64,000 nt of DNA, from contig CM037467.1 of the NCBI GenBank assembly GCA_021014325.1, positions 12,166,773-12,230,772 of the forward strand. The letters run 5' to 3'. Each line of letters begins with the position of its first letter. The first letter of the stretch is position 1. Below are positions 11,561-24,294 of the stretch, one piece after another. This stretch comes from Plazaster borealis. Its lineage: Eukaryota; Echinodermata; Asteroidea; Forcipulatida; Labidiasteridae. The translations under genes and the position numbers were made by a program. The notes under the pieces are model-generated. The model ran no database searches, was not told the DNA's origin, and saw only the letters and a program-made list of their open reading frames with translations.

Positions 11561-13972
11561 TATTTATTTATTTATTATAATTACTCCTTATTTTTGCAAG
11601 TTTACTATTTATTTATTTATTTACAGTTACTCCTTATAATTATCATCAGTTGGGTGCGTTTGAGCTCTGTCGTTCTTTTTCAAAAAATGATGGATCAAAC
11701 GAGGATGGTGCACCAGGTTGAACGTTATTAGGGTTGGTTCACTTTAAATAATAGGCCTACATCTGCCAACAAACCGCCGGCACGGTTGGCATTATTAAAT
11801 TTGACATGGTTCTGAAAGAATCTCTGATAATAGAACATTGTCAGCCACGTTTTTGAGAGTTTATGCAAAATTAATTTCAATCACTAACTCGGCTTGACCT
11901 TATGATGAGCTAAGATTTATTTTTGAGAGATTACCGTCAAATGGTGGCGCTATTTTCAATCCAGGCACCTGGTTGATCACGTGTTCACACAGCCCAGATC
12001 GACTACTACCCGGCCGCGATTTTTTTGTGTGTGGTATAAACAAATAAAAATTGGGGCTGGGCGTTTCTGCGCACGTGTTCAATTTGCGTCTGTTGCATGG
12101 GCGGAGAAGCATGCCGACGAAGAAACTTCAAGATTCCGGAAGCAAGTGTATTCAAGTAGCCACTTTGTCAATGTGATCTGATTAAATGGCCTACAGACTG
12201 CAGTATTATTCCCTCAGAACATATGAACAAGCCAATTTATCATCTGGACAACATTTTTTTAGGGGGGCCCGGCCCCCCCCCCCCTCATATTTTCAGCATG
12301 TTTTCAGCGGGGCCATGAGTGGCCCCCCGGCCCCCCGGTTCCTACGTGCCTGTAATGCTTTTTGATGGATTTTGATATATTATGAGAAATGTATCGTCTG
12401 AAGGGGATGGGAAGCTAATGGGAGGAATGTTAGTTTTTGATGATTAAATACAACAATATTAAATTTACTTACGCATTATGCACGTCGCGTCGGTACGGTC
12501 ACTCTTTCGTGCGAGAAGTATCGGGTGTCGCCCCCCCCCCCCCCACCCCACCCTATTGCTCTCTCGGTTCTTGCTCATTTCCTTACCTTACCGTTTGTGC
12601 AGTTTTAACTTTTTGGGGGTCAAGGTGAATTTATTTTTTCTTGTAAATTTTCTTTATATTATTCTTCAAATGGCCCTATAATGTTCCCAAGTTTGGGTTG
12701 TTTGCAAACTTTTGGGTCACAGTGTTGTTTGCGTACACTTTTATTAAACCTTGAAATGGGCACTTTAATTGTTTGTTATGTAAATTCCCATATGTTGTTG
12801 TCGTTTTTCTTCTTCATTTCTTTGTTCTAATGAGACTATTATTATTTGAACGTTTATAGAAATTAATGGCCGATTAAATAACAATAATAGGGCATAGGCC
12901 TAACACAGGAATATAGCCTAACCTAGATCGCGTGGTGTGTGAGAGCAGAGTAAAACTAAGCTGACATTTCCTGGAGAAAGGTTAATAAATTAGATGATGG
13001 GTCAACAGAGGCTGGTCAGTACTGGGGGATTTGAAGATGATGTTTGGTGTGTTTTTAGTAACCTTGAAATTACAGAGTATGGGCAACTACACATAACGCA
13101 TAGCCAGCGCTGTATTAACACACTCAGCCTGCACGCACCGCACGCGAAGCCCTGCACAGTATACACTGACTGTACATGTTTCTTAGTTTACCTTATTTAA
13201 AATGCACGACCTCTGCAGAAAAGGACCAATCAGAACGCTTCACTATGACCCCAGAGCTAGCGTGTGGTACGGACACAGCGCTCCAGCAAGCGACGTCGGA
13301 CGTTATCAATTTGGACTTTGGTTTCTTCATGGTTAGCAATGTGAGTTTGCAGATTTTTAAAAGCCTTTCTATATCCTGGTTGGGTAGGTAAGCACGGTTA
13401 GGATACCACTTCTCGGTTAAAATCCACAGAATTCTCCGTTTTTCACAATTTTTGTTGTTGTTTCGTTGACTGACCTGCACTGACGTGACCTGTAAATTAA
13501 ATGTTATAACGTTACGTAGCCCGGCCCTGGGTTAAACATTACGTAACAATACAAACAGCAAACACTTCATGACTTAGTAGTACATCAGCAGCAGCAGTAC
13601 TCCGTGGGTTTTTTTTGTACTAGGCCTTTTTTTTTAAATGAAAAAAAAAATGAAACATATATCAAATTATGCCCTAATCACCTTCCTTTGCCTATAAGAA
13701 GTATGTAAATATAAAATAAAACTTGAAAATAATTGAAAAACTGATCACCACGCACACCTCACATGACACTTCAATAGCGTCCCCGTGTTTTTGTTTTTGT
13801 TTTGTTTTCGAGGCAAAAAAGTAAAAACAAGTGGTGAAGATATAAGTAAGAGAGAAAACTGCTGCAGTGACTTCAAGTGTTCTTGACTGTGTGTTGTGTA
13901 TGACTCTATAGCCATAGTTGTCTTCATTTTATTCAAAATATTTTTTTTTAATTTTAAAAATTACGATAGTAA

Positions 13973-14009
<37 letters not shown>

Positions 14010-14747
14010 TAAGTCTTGGCTTTCAAATCTTTTTTTTAAAAAGTTTTGAATTTTTTTATGTTTCTTATTTTTTATAATAAAGCATATCAATAAACAGTGA
14101 TATTTGATTAATATAATATTATTAATAATAAAAAAAAAAATTCTCCAGACTGTTAGAAAATGATATAAGGCAAAATGATATGTAAGTATTTTTTCCTTTG
14201 TATTTTTCCACAGAGATAAGTCACATGATTTTATCATTTTGATATTATGATTGTGAATTGTGAATTGAAAAATTGAAAACTTGAATTTTTTTTTTTTTTT
14301 TTTTTGGCCCGACAATATTGACATATTTTGTACCCTTGTAAAAAAATAAAAAAAAATTTTTTTTTTTGTAATACAACTGCAACTTGCCAGTGGAGCCTCA
14401 CATAATTCTAAGTTCTAAGGTTGAGAGAGGAGAGGAGGGCTTAAGTCAAACCACAAAAAATTGTATCTAGACTGTTTTTACATTATGCAAGAGAGAAAAA
14501 AAAGATTTGCATCGATTTTAGGGACGCCCTGAAAACAGGACCTCCTACGGTACATACTGACTACCTCCATGCACTGACCATGGAGGTAGGAATTAAATTC
14601 CTACCTCCATGCACTGACCATGGAGGAAGAAAATTAGTCCTCCATGCACTGACTAAGTATTGAATTAATATTAAGCCTACTGCCTTTCCATACACTGTTG
14701 TAGGCCTATACCTGTTTATGTGTGTTGTGTTGTCATTGATTTAGCTT

Positions 14748-14881
14748 TCGAGAGAGACACCTACAGTTTAGGTCGAAACGTCAGGCCATTACCCTTTTTT
14801 TTCATTTATATCATCATGATCATACTTCCTTTTTGGTCGGTAAGCAGTTTGCAACAGCTAACTCTCTATTTTCTCATGTAG
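14748..14881 (+). mobile_element. CGAAACGTCAGGCC element ending at the RETSAT exon 1 acceptor
   Basis: Contains tcgaaacgtcaggccatta, then ggtaagcagtttgcaacagc and a pyrimidine-rich end. Relatives lie at 15727-15872, 59271-59410 (minus) and 62970-63075. Its last bases form the acceptor of the exon carrying the RETSAT start codon. Confidence 0.7.
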
Positions 14882-14909
14882 ATAATTTGGGCGGACTTCC
14901 AGAGCAATC
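14880..14909 (+). promoter_or_regulatory. candidate 5'UTR splice acceptor before the RETSAT start codon
   Basis: A pyrimidine-rich run (ctctctattttctcatgtag) ends in AG at 14880-14881, 28 bases before the RETSAT ATG. This suggests the start codon lies in a second exon, with a noncoding first exon further upstream. That upstream exon was not identified. The pyrimidine tract aligns with the end of a transposon copy (14748-14881). Confidence 0.5.
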
Positions 14910-17900
14910 ATGGTACTGCTGGAGAAAGTTGTCGGTTTCTTAACCGACAACTCCACCGTGGTCGGTCTCGTCTTCCTCACTATCACATTCATCTTCCTGC
15001 TGAACAAGATCCTGAACGTGTTGATGATCACTTCAAATTCTCCCAACCCATTCCAAACAGACACCAGACGACCTCTACAGCCTCTTGAGACTGATCATGC
15101 AGTCGTTGATAAAGTGATAAAGCAGGGTGGGTATGAATAGATAATTTAAATCAGTTTATCAAAATAAACAATGCCAATACTCTGGACTCCATTCAACTCC
15201 TTGCCATACACTGCAAAAACTGGGGTGTTAAAAGTGACACCATGGGGGTTGTCACATTTATAGATACCGAAGAGAGAATCAAGATAACATGAATACAAAA
15301 TAACATCATTTCTGCAAACAAAATTACATCTTGGTGTTATTTTAACACCCTTCGATGTTAATTTTGATTTTCTCTTCATTATCTATATAATATGTGACAA
15401 CACCCATGTTGTCAATTTTAACACCACATCGTTTTTGCAGTGTAACTAAGTATCACTGCAAATGAAGCCAAGAGCCATCAAAATGTATTCCACTACAGGC
15501 CTGGAATTACACGGAGGCCGTTGTTGCCCCTGGTCTTGGCCATGGTGCCCCCTTCAAAAGTTTCCAATAGACTTTAAGATTTACCAATGGAAGTGCCCTT
15601 TGCAAAGTGAAAATAGCCTTGCCCTCTCAAACATGAATTTCCAGGTATGCACTGAAGACAGTCTTTTTTTATATACACCAAATCTCGACCACACTGTCAT
15701 CTTCATCTTACAAACAACAAGAAACACAATGCTAGGGTCGAAATGTCAGGCTTCGAGAAAGACTCTGCAAATGTCAGGCCACTATTTAAGTTTGCATTCA
15801 TAGCAAAGTTCCTTTTTGTGGTAGGCAGTTTGCAACAGCAAACTTCAACTTCTCAACTATCGATTCCCACAGGATTTACTGCCCAAAAGGTTCCAGAGAA
15901 CCTAGATGCTATAGTGATAGGCAGCGGGATGGGAGGTCTTACCACGGCCTCTCTACTATCCAAGATCGGCAAGAAAGTCCTTGTGTTGGAGCAGCATGAC
16001 CAGGCTGGAGGATGCTGCCATGTCTTCCGGGAGAAAGGCTTCGAGTTTGACGTCGGTAAAGTACATTTCTCTTTGGGATCACACCACCAACACCCACAAA
16101 TCAAAAGTCCCTGGAGCCAGTCAGGCAGGGCTCACCCTTACCACTACCCCGGCATACCTTGTCTAGTAAAAACCAATACAGGCTAGTCAACACAACTTTA
16201 TAAAATATGTTCATTTATTTGTGAGTGTTTGAATGAAACTTCATTTGACCATTAAACCGGTTGTGATCACTACCATTAATACATCAGAAAGATGCATTTA
16301 AGACAACAAGTTTAAAATCTGGGATATTACAAACTTCCTTGGGGCAAGTAAAATGCACAGTTTACTAGCCAGGTGGGCTACTTTACAAAAAGCTTAAGTG
16401 CAAGGACTGTCAGGTTTCATTATTGTAAAAACATGTCCCTAGATCGTAGGCAGGTAGTTGGCCTGCTCCCAAGTAGACCACTAAGTCACAGGAATGACCA
16501 GAAATGCCCTTGGTTGGTACCCAGATATGCCTGTAGAACCCACGTACAACGAAGTCAATCCACTAATACTCAATTTAACACAAGACACTTCTAACTAAGA
16601 GAGGTTTGCGGTAACACCATGTGAATATCTCTTTTGAGTAGTTTTGGTTCTGAAAAGAACCGTTGGTTAACGACTCAACGTTTCAATCAGTATGCTCTAA
16701 GACACTTCCTCAATGGCCCTCTATGTTTGTCCTCCATCCAAAGACGTGGTTTATGCATGTTCTTCTTACACCAGGTATTCACTACATTGGTGAAATGGCT
16801 AACAATACCATTTCAAAGGTGGTCGTTGACCAGCTGACCGAAGGCCAGTTACAATGGGTCCCGCTGAATGAGACCTTTGACACGGTGATCATCGGAGAAG
16901 AGGGCAAGCAACGGAAGTACCCCATCAAGTGTGGCCTCAAGGGCCAGTATCGTCAGTCTCTCCTGGACAGCTTTCCCAACGAAAAAGAGAGCATTGATAA
17001 GTTTATGAAATTGTTGCGGGTAAGGATTTGTAGTTTTGCAAAAACTTGAAGTATTTTTTTGTGAAATACAAATTTTACAGTGTCTCAATCGTCCTACGAA
17101 AAAACACATTGGTGTTTGGTGCTTTTTTTCTTGGAAAGTTTAGGCTACTTATAGAAAAAGCTGAACAAAAAGGGTTGTAAAAGTAGTTTTTAAAAAACTT
17201 GTTTGTGTGAGTTCTGTTTGTGAACATTGTTAATGTGCAGGAAACTACATTTTTTTTCTTTTTCTTCTCCCTATGTTGTTATGACCAGTCAGCCCACACT
17301 CATGTTACTACCCTTTTGACCAATAATTCAATCTAATTTCAGGTTGTCAAACGTCAATCAATGGTTGCTGGAGCTATGAAGTTGATCCCTAAGAGAATCT
17401 GTGACTTCCTCATCAACTACGGCATCATCCAGCTCCTCTCGTCGTTTTTCTTCTATGCCGATCGTAGTCTCAAAGAAGTCATGGATGAGATTACCGACAA
17501 CGACGACTTGAAGGCTGTGCTGTCCTACAATTTTGGCGATTACGGTAAGGCGTTCTTGGCTCAAATATTGAAATTAAAGATAGGGTCATAGATTGGTAAT
17601 ACTCCAAAAATTAATGACCATAACAAAATTTGGTGAGAAGCACTACAGCTGTTGATAATATAAACTAGATGGAAAAAGGATTCCCTTCTAAGTAATAATG
17701 GTTGGGACACTTTTTCATTCCAAAACATTTGAATCTGAGAAGATTCAGTTCTCAGATTTTTTGAGAGTTGGTGTCTGTTCGTGAATGCTGCGGCCAGAGA
17801 TACGGTTGGTATCTGCTGTCATCTCACTCAACAAGGAAGGATTTGACGTTCTTGTGAAAACACTGTAACAGTTTTTGTTGCTGTTTTCTCAGCAAGTAGA

Positions 17901-20900
17901 CACTGTATTTAGCTGAAACTTCCACATGTGACTTTAATTGTATCTTTCTTTATAACTCTGTCTTTAAATCAGCATTACGTTGACTAAAACAAATCTATGA
18001 CCCTACCTTTAATAACAAGTAGAAGCGAAAGGCTTACATCACCTTCTACCGTAAACATTTTGCTTAGAAGAAAAATATTGGTAAGCTTAATTTTCAGAAT
18101 TTGAGACTTGATGTGTTGTTTACTGATCTTCACCATGAACAAATTCTTGTTCTGTTTTTGCAGGAACTCCACCGTCAAAAGGGAGCTTTGCCATGCACTG
18201 TCTGCTGGTAAACCACTTCATGAAAGGAGTTTACTACCCCCTAGGTGGTGCCAGCGAGATCGCCTTCCACATTATACCAACCATTGAGAAATCTGGGGGT
18301 AAGGTCTTGGTCCGGGCACCTGTCTCCAAGATATTACTGGATGAAGCGGGCAAAGCTTGTGGTAAGTGGGAAAGCATCAGCTTAAAGGTATTATACAGGA
18401 ATGGTAAGGATAAAAAACATCGTTGTTTAATTTTAGTCTGAAAGCTTTCTGATTATGAAGTTCATATAGAAACAAAATTGCCATACATTTTTCATAAGTC
18501 ATATTCGAGAAAACTGTATCTGAAAACCTAAATAAAAATGCAACAGCTGATTTCGGTTGTTAAAACCAAAATTAAGAGCAATTTGTTTACATGCTGAAAA
18601 ATTGTGCACGGTTTTTCACTATTTTCTTCTGATCCACACTACGGATTAAGCCCAAATGTTCACAGGTTTGTTATTTCATGTATATGGCTGATCACACAAA
18701 ACATGAACACAGTCTGGGGCTATTTTGTCGGCACTACCAATCCTGTATAATAGCTTTAACATCCACCTGAAACAATTCAATAAGCAGACATCACATTTCA
18801 TTCCTGTAAGGGGGAGGAATTTTGTGAGGTCACCTCTGTGTGGGATGTTTAAAGGAAGGGTCATAATTTGCTAATGACCCCCCCAAAAAAAAAAAAACAA
18901 AAAAAAAATTATTGTAAATTTATTATCTGAATGCCTACTTATTATACAGATGTCAATGGTAGGAAGGATCCTCAAAATTATTTCGTCTGAAGTTTCCCTG
19001 TTGATTTGAATTATCAAGAGCAATCAAAAGAGTATGTTGAAAATTTTAAATCTCCATGGGGATTCAAATTTCTGTGGTGTTTGGAGTGTCGTGGCCGAGC
19101 GGATAAGAACACCGAACTCATGCTCTGGTGTTTCTGATCAGCAGAGTGTGGGTTCGAATCCCAGTCGTGACACTTGTGTCCTCAAGCAAGACATTTAACC
19201 ACATGCTTCGTCCTTCGGATGGGACGTTAAGCCGTAGGTCCCGTGTGTTGTGTAATGCACGTAAAAGAACCCAGTGCACTTATCGAAAAGAGAAGGGGTT
19301 CGCCCCGGTGTTCCTGGTTTGATCGGCTGCATATTGCGCCACAGCACCTTGTAAACCATTACATGGTGCTATGTAAAGGACTTGGTCTCATACTTCAAAA
19401 ACGTAGCTCCACAGTACCTTGCAGGAAAATAATGAACATTTAAAGCGCCTTGAGCGTCACTGAGTGACAGATATGTGCGCTATATAAGAAGCCACTATTA
19501 TTACTATTATTTAACAAAAAGAATCCCTCTAATATTGTGTGAATTGTTAATTATTAGATATCGTTGTTTGCAGGTGTAACTGTTAAGAGAACCTCTGGCG
19601 ATGTTGACATCCACGCCCCGCTCATTATATCAGGCGCCGGAATTTACAACACATTCCAGAAACTTCTTCCAAAAACAGTGTCTTCAGATATATGTAAGTG
19701 CCCCAAAACATTTTCAGTTTCCCAAAACCGACTCTCATTAATGACTTCTTTTAGATGCAAAGTGTACATCGTTATCGTTTGTATTGCAATGGGTGACTTT
19801 TGAACTACAGGGGGCAGCAGACTTACCAGGTCAACTTCCACTATTTACGTAGTGCTGAGCATGCGCACAGTTCCAAGAGCAATGAATAGAATCTGCTGCC
19901 ACCTAGTGTTCCCAAAAGTCCATCGTGAACAATTTGAATTTAAGTTTCGACTTCTAACCTATTGTGCCGATGATATTGTATTTTTTAATGTATGTGCCTT
20001 ATTTGAAAGTCGTGTTAAATTTCTACACTGTTTTCTCTAATCAAACATTTTAATTTTTCCTGTTATATATCTATGGTGTTAACGATTTATGATCTATTTT
20101 GAAATTTATTCTCTTTTAAAACTGCCTTTTTTCTTCTAACGCATTGTGTTTTGATATTGTATTTTTTCATGTATGTGCCTTCTTTTACTTTATAAGTCGT
20201 GTTAAGCTTATAAACTGTTTTCCCTCATCAAATCTGCTGTTTTTCCTATTTTATTTATCTGTGGTGCTTACATGTTATCATTAATTTTGTAATTTTGTGT
20301 GTGTTTCATTTTGTAAACTTATAATGACAATTTGTTAAGGCCTAAATTGTAATATTTTCTTGCATTTCTAAACCTTTCTCACAACTGATATCCAGGGGTA
20401 TGTTAAAAAACCCTCTTTTAATTCATAGCAATACTTTCCATTTAATATTTGTAAACGGTAACTTTTGAAAATATTTTGAAAGCATATTTTGAATGTCATT
20501 GCCACATAACCATTTAATATTCCCCAATAAAAAGATACTTACCATAATTAGTTAGATTTAGTTAGATTTTGAGAAAGAAAGTAGTTTTTACTACTTATTT
20601 CAAAAGTAGGATAAATGGCAGGTTTAAGTTATCATTTTATTCACAGATTTTACTTCCCCTCTCCCTACAGGTCTTGAGAAGCGACACAAGGGTGCCCAAC
20701 ATGGTGTTGGTGCTATGTCAGTTTTCATTGGCCTAAAAGGTAAGTTTGGTATTACTATAATCCCAAGTATTACCATTTTCTCAAAACATGATTTTATTGT
20801 ACAAAAAACACGGCTATCCATAAACTTACCACAGGCCTGGATTTGATGGCGTGTCGTGGCCGAGCGGATAAGAACACCGAACTCAAGCTCTGGTGTTTCT

Positions 20901-23900
20901 GATCAGCAGAGTGTGGGTTCGAGTCCCAGTCGTGACACTTGTGTCCTTAAGCAAGACACATTATTGCTTTGTCCTTCGGATGGGACGCAAAGCCGTAGGT
21001 CCCGTGTGTTGTGTAATGCACGTAAAAGAACCCAGTGCACTTATCGTAAAGAGAAGGGGTTCGCCCCGGTGTTCCTGGTTTGATCGGCAGCATATTGCAC
21101 CACAGCACCTTGTAAACCATTGCAAGGTGCTATAAAGGAATAGGCCTCATAATTCAACGTAGCTCCGCATACCTTGCAGGAAAAAATACTGAGCGCCTTG
21201 ATACTCCCCTAGGGGTGTGATAAAGCACTAAATAAGAGCCCAGTATTATTATTATTATTATTAATTACACGTAGCCGTGGCCTCTGTGGCGCAGGGCCCA
21301 ATTTCATAGAGCTGCTTAAGCAGAAAAAGTAGCTAAGCACAAGAAAATTATGCTTACAAGAATAAGGCCACCTGCCAAAATGCCATGGCACATGTACCAT
21401 TTGTCACTGGTATCCTGCTTATCTTTGCTACGCAGAACATTGTTAAGCAATATTGTCTGCTTAAACAGCTCTATAAAATTGGGCTGTGGTCTTGGCCTTG
21501 GCCTTGGAGCCTCTTAAAGAGTTTTCAATAGACTTAAGATTTTTAAATGGGAGTGACCTTTGCACGAGTGCAGATGGCCTTGCCATTTCAAAGATGACAT
21601 TCCATGACTGTTACCACTTTTTAAGAGAGCTGCCACCAATGTCTTGTTTCCAATGTCCAATTGAAATGACAAACACTGATTCACATCACACCAAAATGGG
21701 GTCTGACTATCATTTTGGTAACATTGATCCTTTTATGTTTTGTTTGTGATTTTAATGCACATTCATATGTGGTTATTTTGATTGCGACAATCAAATTAAG
21801 CAATGGTGACTTTTTGTGTCTTCAAAAATTCTAAATTTTACAGTTTTTCAAATGGAGTTATTTCTCTGGAGGGTTTATGCTGGCTGACATTTCTAATATT
21901 AAATTGATCTTTCAAATTGGAAACACCTAATTTTGTTTGTTAATCACCAGTCTCCAAGTTTGTCTTTATCAAGAAAAAATATACAAACATGTTCAGGTTT
22001 TTTTTGTAATCTTTTTTGAAATGTTTGTTTTCAAAGGGACAAAAGAGGAGTTGAATTTACCCGCCGGTCAGGTTTGGGCTTTCAGTGGTAACGATCACGA
22101 TGAACAGATGGAAGAATATATCAGCCGCAGTGCAGAGGATGCATCCAAGGATGACATCCCCCTGTTGTTCATTACGTTCCCATCGGCCAAAGATCCCAGC
22201 TGGGATGAACGGTATCCAGGTAAAGGAACTTTGACCTTTGATCTTGTTTAAATTGTATTGTAATTTTATTTTACTTTATTTTATTACACATCGAAGAGCC
22301 AATAACAGGATGAATTGGTAACGAGAAGAAATGTTCAGATTAAATATTTTTCTGAACAAGTGTTAACTATGCTTTCAGATAATCCACTGTGTTTTTGATT
22401 GTTACCACAATTATACCTTAGTTGTATTTTTTCAACTTAAAGGTAGGGTCAAAGACTGGTAAATACCCCCCCCCCCCCAAATGACCATAAACTTACTTGG
22501 TGGGAAACACTGCAAACACTATAAACTATTTTGAGAAAAGATTCCTGTTGAAGTAATACTGTTTTGAAAATTTGTCACCAAAAAAAATTTGAATCTGAGA
22601 AACGATTCTTGCATGAATCGCTTCTGAGATTTCTGAGGGTTGGTGTTCGTTCGCGAATGCTGCAGCCAGAGATGCGGTTGTAACCTGCTGTCACCTCGCT
22701 ACACATGGATGGATTTGACGTTGTGTGAAAATACCGTGACAGTTTTTTTGCTGTTGCCTCAGCAAGTAGACACACTGTTCAGCTGAATTTTGTACAAGTG
22801 CCTTTTATTGGTTCTTTCTTGGTAATTTTGCCTATAAATCAGCATTGCGTTGACAAAAACCAATCTATGACCCTAACTTTAAATTGTTTTTTTTTCTTTC
22901 TTCTTTCCATAGGAAAGTCCACATGTACGATGGTGACGCTCGCTAACTGGGAATGGTTTTCTCAGTGGGCGGATGGTAAAATGTCAAAGCGAGGTGAGGA
23001 ATACGATAGCATCAAGAACGCCATCGGTGACAAGATGTGGGAACAGTGTCTCCGTTACTACCCTCACCTCAAAGACAAGGTGAACTTTGACCCTTGAATT
23101 CTGACCTCTGCCTTTTTACTTAGAAAGTGTATTTTTGTCATTTTACCTGTAGCATTTTACCTGTAGCATTTTTTCCTTTGTGAACCAAGCATGATATTCT
23201 TCTTACTTAAATCTGATTTCTGAAAAAAATACTAGATTTCTTTTATAATTAAAATTGTTTTGAAATACCCTGAAAAGCATATCAAAGCCTATACCATACG
23301 TATGTACTCGAGCGGTTTAGTGCATTGAACTCAAGTTCTGGTGGCTGAGTCATCAGTATGTGGGTTCGAATCCCAGTCATGACACTTGTGTCTTTAATTA
23401 AGCAAGACGCTTAACTATAATTGCTTTTCTTTACCCAGGGGTAAATCTTGTACCTAACATTTCCCTACTTTTTGCCGGAGGGCCAAATATCATGCCTGGT
23501 AAACATCAATGGCTACCGTTATTTGATCTCTGACTTAAGCGTCGCCTCTAAATTATGAAATGGTTTTTGACCAACAAATATTGACTGTATAATTTATTAG
23601 GTTGAGTATTTCAACGTTGGAAGTCCTGTCACCAATAAATACTACATTGAGGCCATGAAGGGTGAAATCTACGGACTGGACCACAACAAAGAGAGGTTTA
23701 GTTCAAGCACCTGGCATACTCTGCGACCAGAGACGGACATTCCAAATCTCTTTCTCACAGGTCAGTCAAAATAATAATAATCCCCAAAATTGTGTGAGAG
23801 ATCGATCTTGTGGGTGTTCATTGGACTTGCGCACCTGTGTTAAGCTCTGTAGGAATATCAAGTAATGAACCACAAGGGAAACTGACTGGGTATATGTTCA

Positions 23901-24219
23901 ATAATTTTGGGTTGAACAAAGACAAATTAACCAGAGTGGGATTTGAACCTTCGACACAAGGGAAACTGACTGGGTTAGGATTCAATAATTTTGGGTTGAC
24001 GAAGAAAAAATTATCAGAGTAGGACTTGGTGAGTGAATCGATACCAGGGAATTAATGTTCTGGTGTTTTTGTTGTTGTTACTTTTGTTCAGGTCAAGATG
24101 TGTTCACCTGTGGTTTTGCCGGGGCTCTGTTCTCTGGAGTCCTCTGCACAAGTAGAATCCTGAACCGTAACCTGATGGCCGACATTGTGTCATTGAAGAA
24201 GAAGGTGTCCAAGAAGTAG
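14910..24219 (+). CDS. RETSAT: all-trans-retinol 13,14-reductase (retinol saturase)
   Basis: Flavoprotein of the phytoene-desaturase-like oxidoreductase family; the known enzyme saturates the 13,14 double bond of all-trans-retinol at the ER membrane. Exons: 14910-15126, 15873-16055, 16775-17019, 17343-17544, 18164-18361, 19574-19693, 20671-20739, 22037-22219, 22913-23079, 23601-23760, 24092-24219 (TAG). All are GT-AG with matching phases; 1872 nt, 623 residues, close to the vertebrate length of about 610. The N-terminus has a hydrophobic anchor ([19 protein letters not shown], about 18-36). The dinucleotide-binding motif VIGSGMGG lies at 87-94, followed by [15 protein letters not shown]. Later family landmarks are [39 protein letters not shown] and TGQDVFTCG near the C-terminus. 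The tail is lysine-rich (KKKVSKK) but is not a canonical KKxx retrieval signal. The start ATG has a good context (atcATGG). Introns carry many transposons, including SINEs in introns 5 and 7. Confidence 0.96.
15208..15443. mobile_element. palindromic element with ACACTGCAAAAAC ends, copy 1
   Basis: Ends ACACTGCAAAAAC and the inverted GTTTTTGCAGTGT. Interior inverted pieces include gtgttaaaagtgacacc and ggtgttattttaacacc. Lies in RETSAT intron 1. Confidence 0.75.
15727..15872 (+). mobile_element. CGAAACGTCAGGCC element ending at the RETSAT exon 2 acceptor
   Basis: Contains cttcgagaaagactctgc, gtcaggccacta and ggcagtttgcaacagc. It is followed directly by the acceptor of exon 15873-16055. Same family as 14748-14881. 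Confidence 0.65.
17574..18012. mobile_element. TTAA miniature element, family 2, in RETSAT intron 4
   Basis: Ends TTAAAGATAGGGTCATAGATTGG and the inverted ATCTATGACCCTACCTTTAA. The interior holds an imperfect hairpin around ttgaatctgagaag. The sister copy is in intron 8. Confidence 0.8.
18382..18759. mobile_element. TTAA miniature element, family 3, copy in RETSAT intron 5
   Basis: Ends TTAAAGGTATTATACAGGAA and the inverted TCCTGTATAATAGCTTTAA. It begins 20 bases after the donor of exon 18164-18361. Relatives: 25527-25889, 54133-54480 and a truncated 51730-51890. Confidence 0.75.
19087..19511 (+). mobile_element. tRNA-derived SINE, copy 2, in RETSAT intron 5
   Basis: Head gtgtcgtggccgagcgg and B-box ggttcgaatcc, central part with agagaaggggttcgccccgg, tail gcgctatataagaagcc then (TTA)n. 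Confidence 0.82.
19795..19925. repeat. GGCAGCAGACTT foldback element
   Basis: The arms gggggcagcagactt and aatctgctgccacct lie about 80 bases apart inside RETSAT intron 6. Single arms of the same family occur near 4155-4195 and 47005-47040. Confidence 0.6.
20851..21265 (+). mobile_element. tRNA-derived SINE, copy 3, in RETSAT intron 7
   Basis: Very similar to copy 2 over the whole length, including gtcccgtgtgttgtgtaatg and the (TTA)n end. The two copies look recent relative to the others. Confidence 0.82.
21294..21484. repeat. GGGCCCAATTTCAT element in RETSAT intron 7
   Basis: Left end gggcccaatttcatagagc and inverted right end gctctataaaattgggc. It immediately follows SINE copy 3. Confidence 0.75.
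22437..22882. mobile_element. TTAA miniature element, family 2, in RETSAT intron 8
   Basis: Same ends and interior as 17574-18012. It stops about 30 bases before RETSAT exon 22913-23079, so its right end borders the acceptor's pyrimidine tract. Confidence 0.8.
23303..23540 (+). mobile_element. tRNA-derived SINE, degenerate copy 4
   Basis: Eroded head (actcgagcggtttag) with an intact B-box (ggttcgaatccc) and a partial body. Lies in RETSAT intron 9. Confidence 0.65.
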
Positions 24220-24294
24220 CAGAAAAAAAGTTCATTGAAGACTTGAAATGAGCGACTTATCGTCTTCATAAAACAGGCATGATAATCGTCTCAC

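Larger units (their letters stand above)
9466..14879. other. intergenic region between TRPC and RETSAT
   Basis: No convincing gene. It contains the TTAA element 10497-11140, a large foldback 11340-11560, poly-C tracts near 12276-12290 and 12531-12545, an AT-rich low-complexity block 13930-14360 with a long poly-A run (13983-14009), a short duplicated motif at 14560-14650 (ctccatgcactgac three times), and a transposon copy at 14748-14881. A possible polyadenylation signal AATAAA lies at 10013-10018, 550 bases after the TRPC stop. Confidence 0.6.

Noticed and set aside
13929..14324. 131-codon minus-strand ORF rich in Lys, Phe and Ile
   Set aside because: It comes from an AT-rich low-complexity block with long poly-A and poly-T runs.
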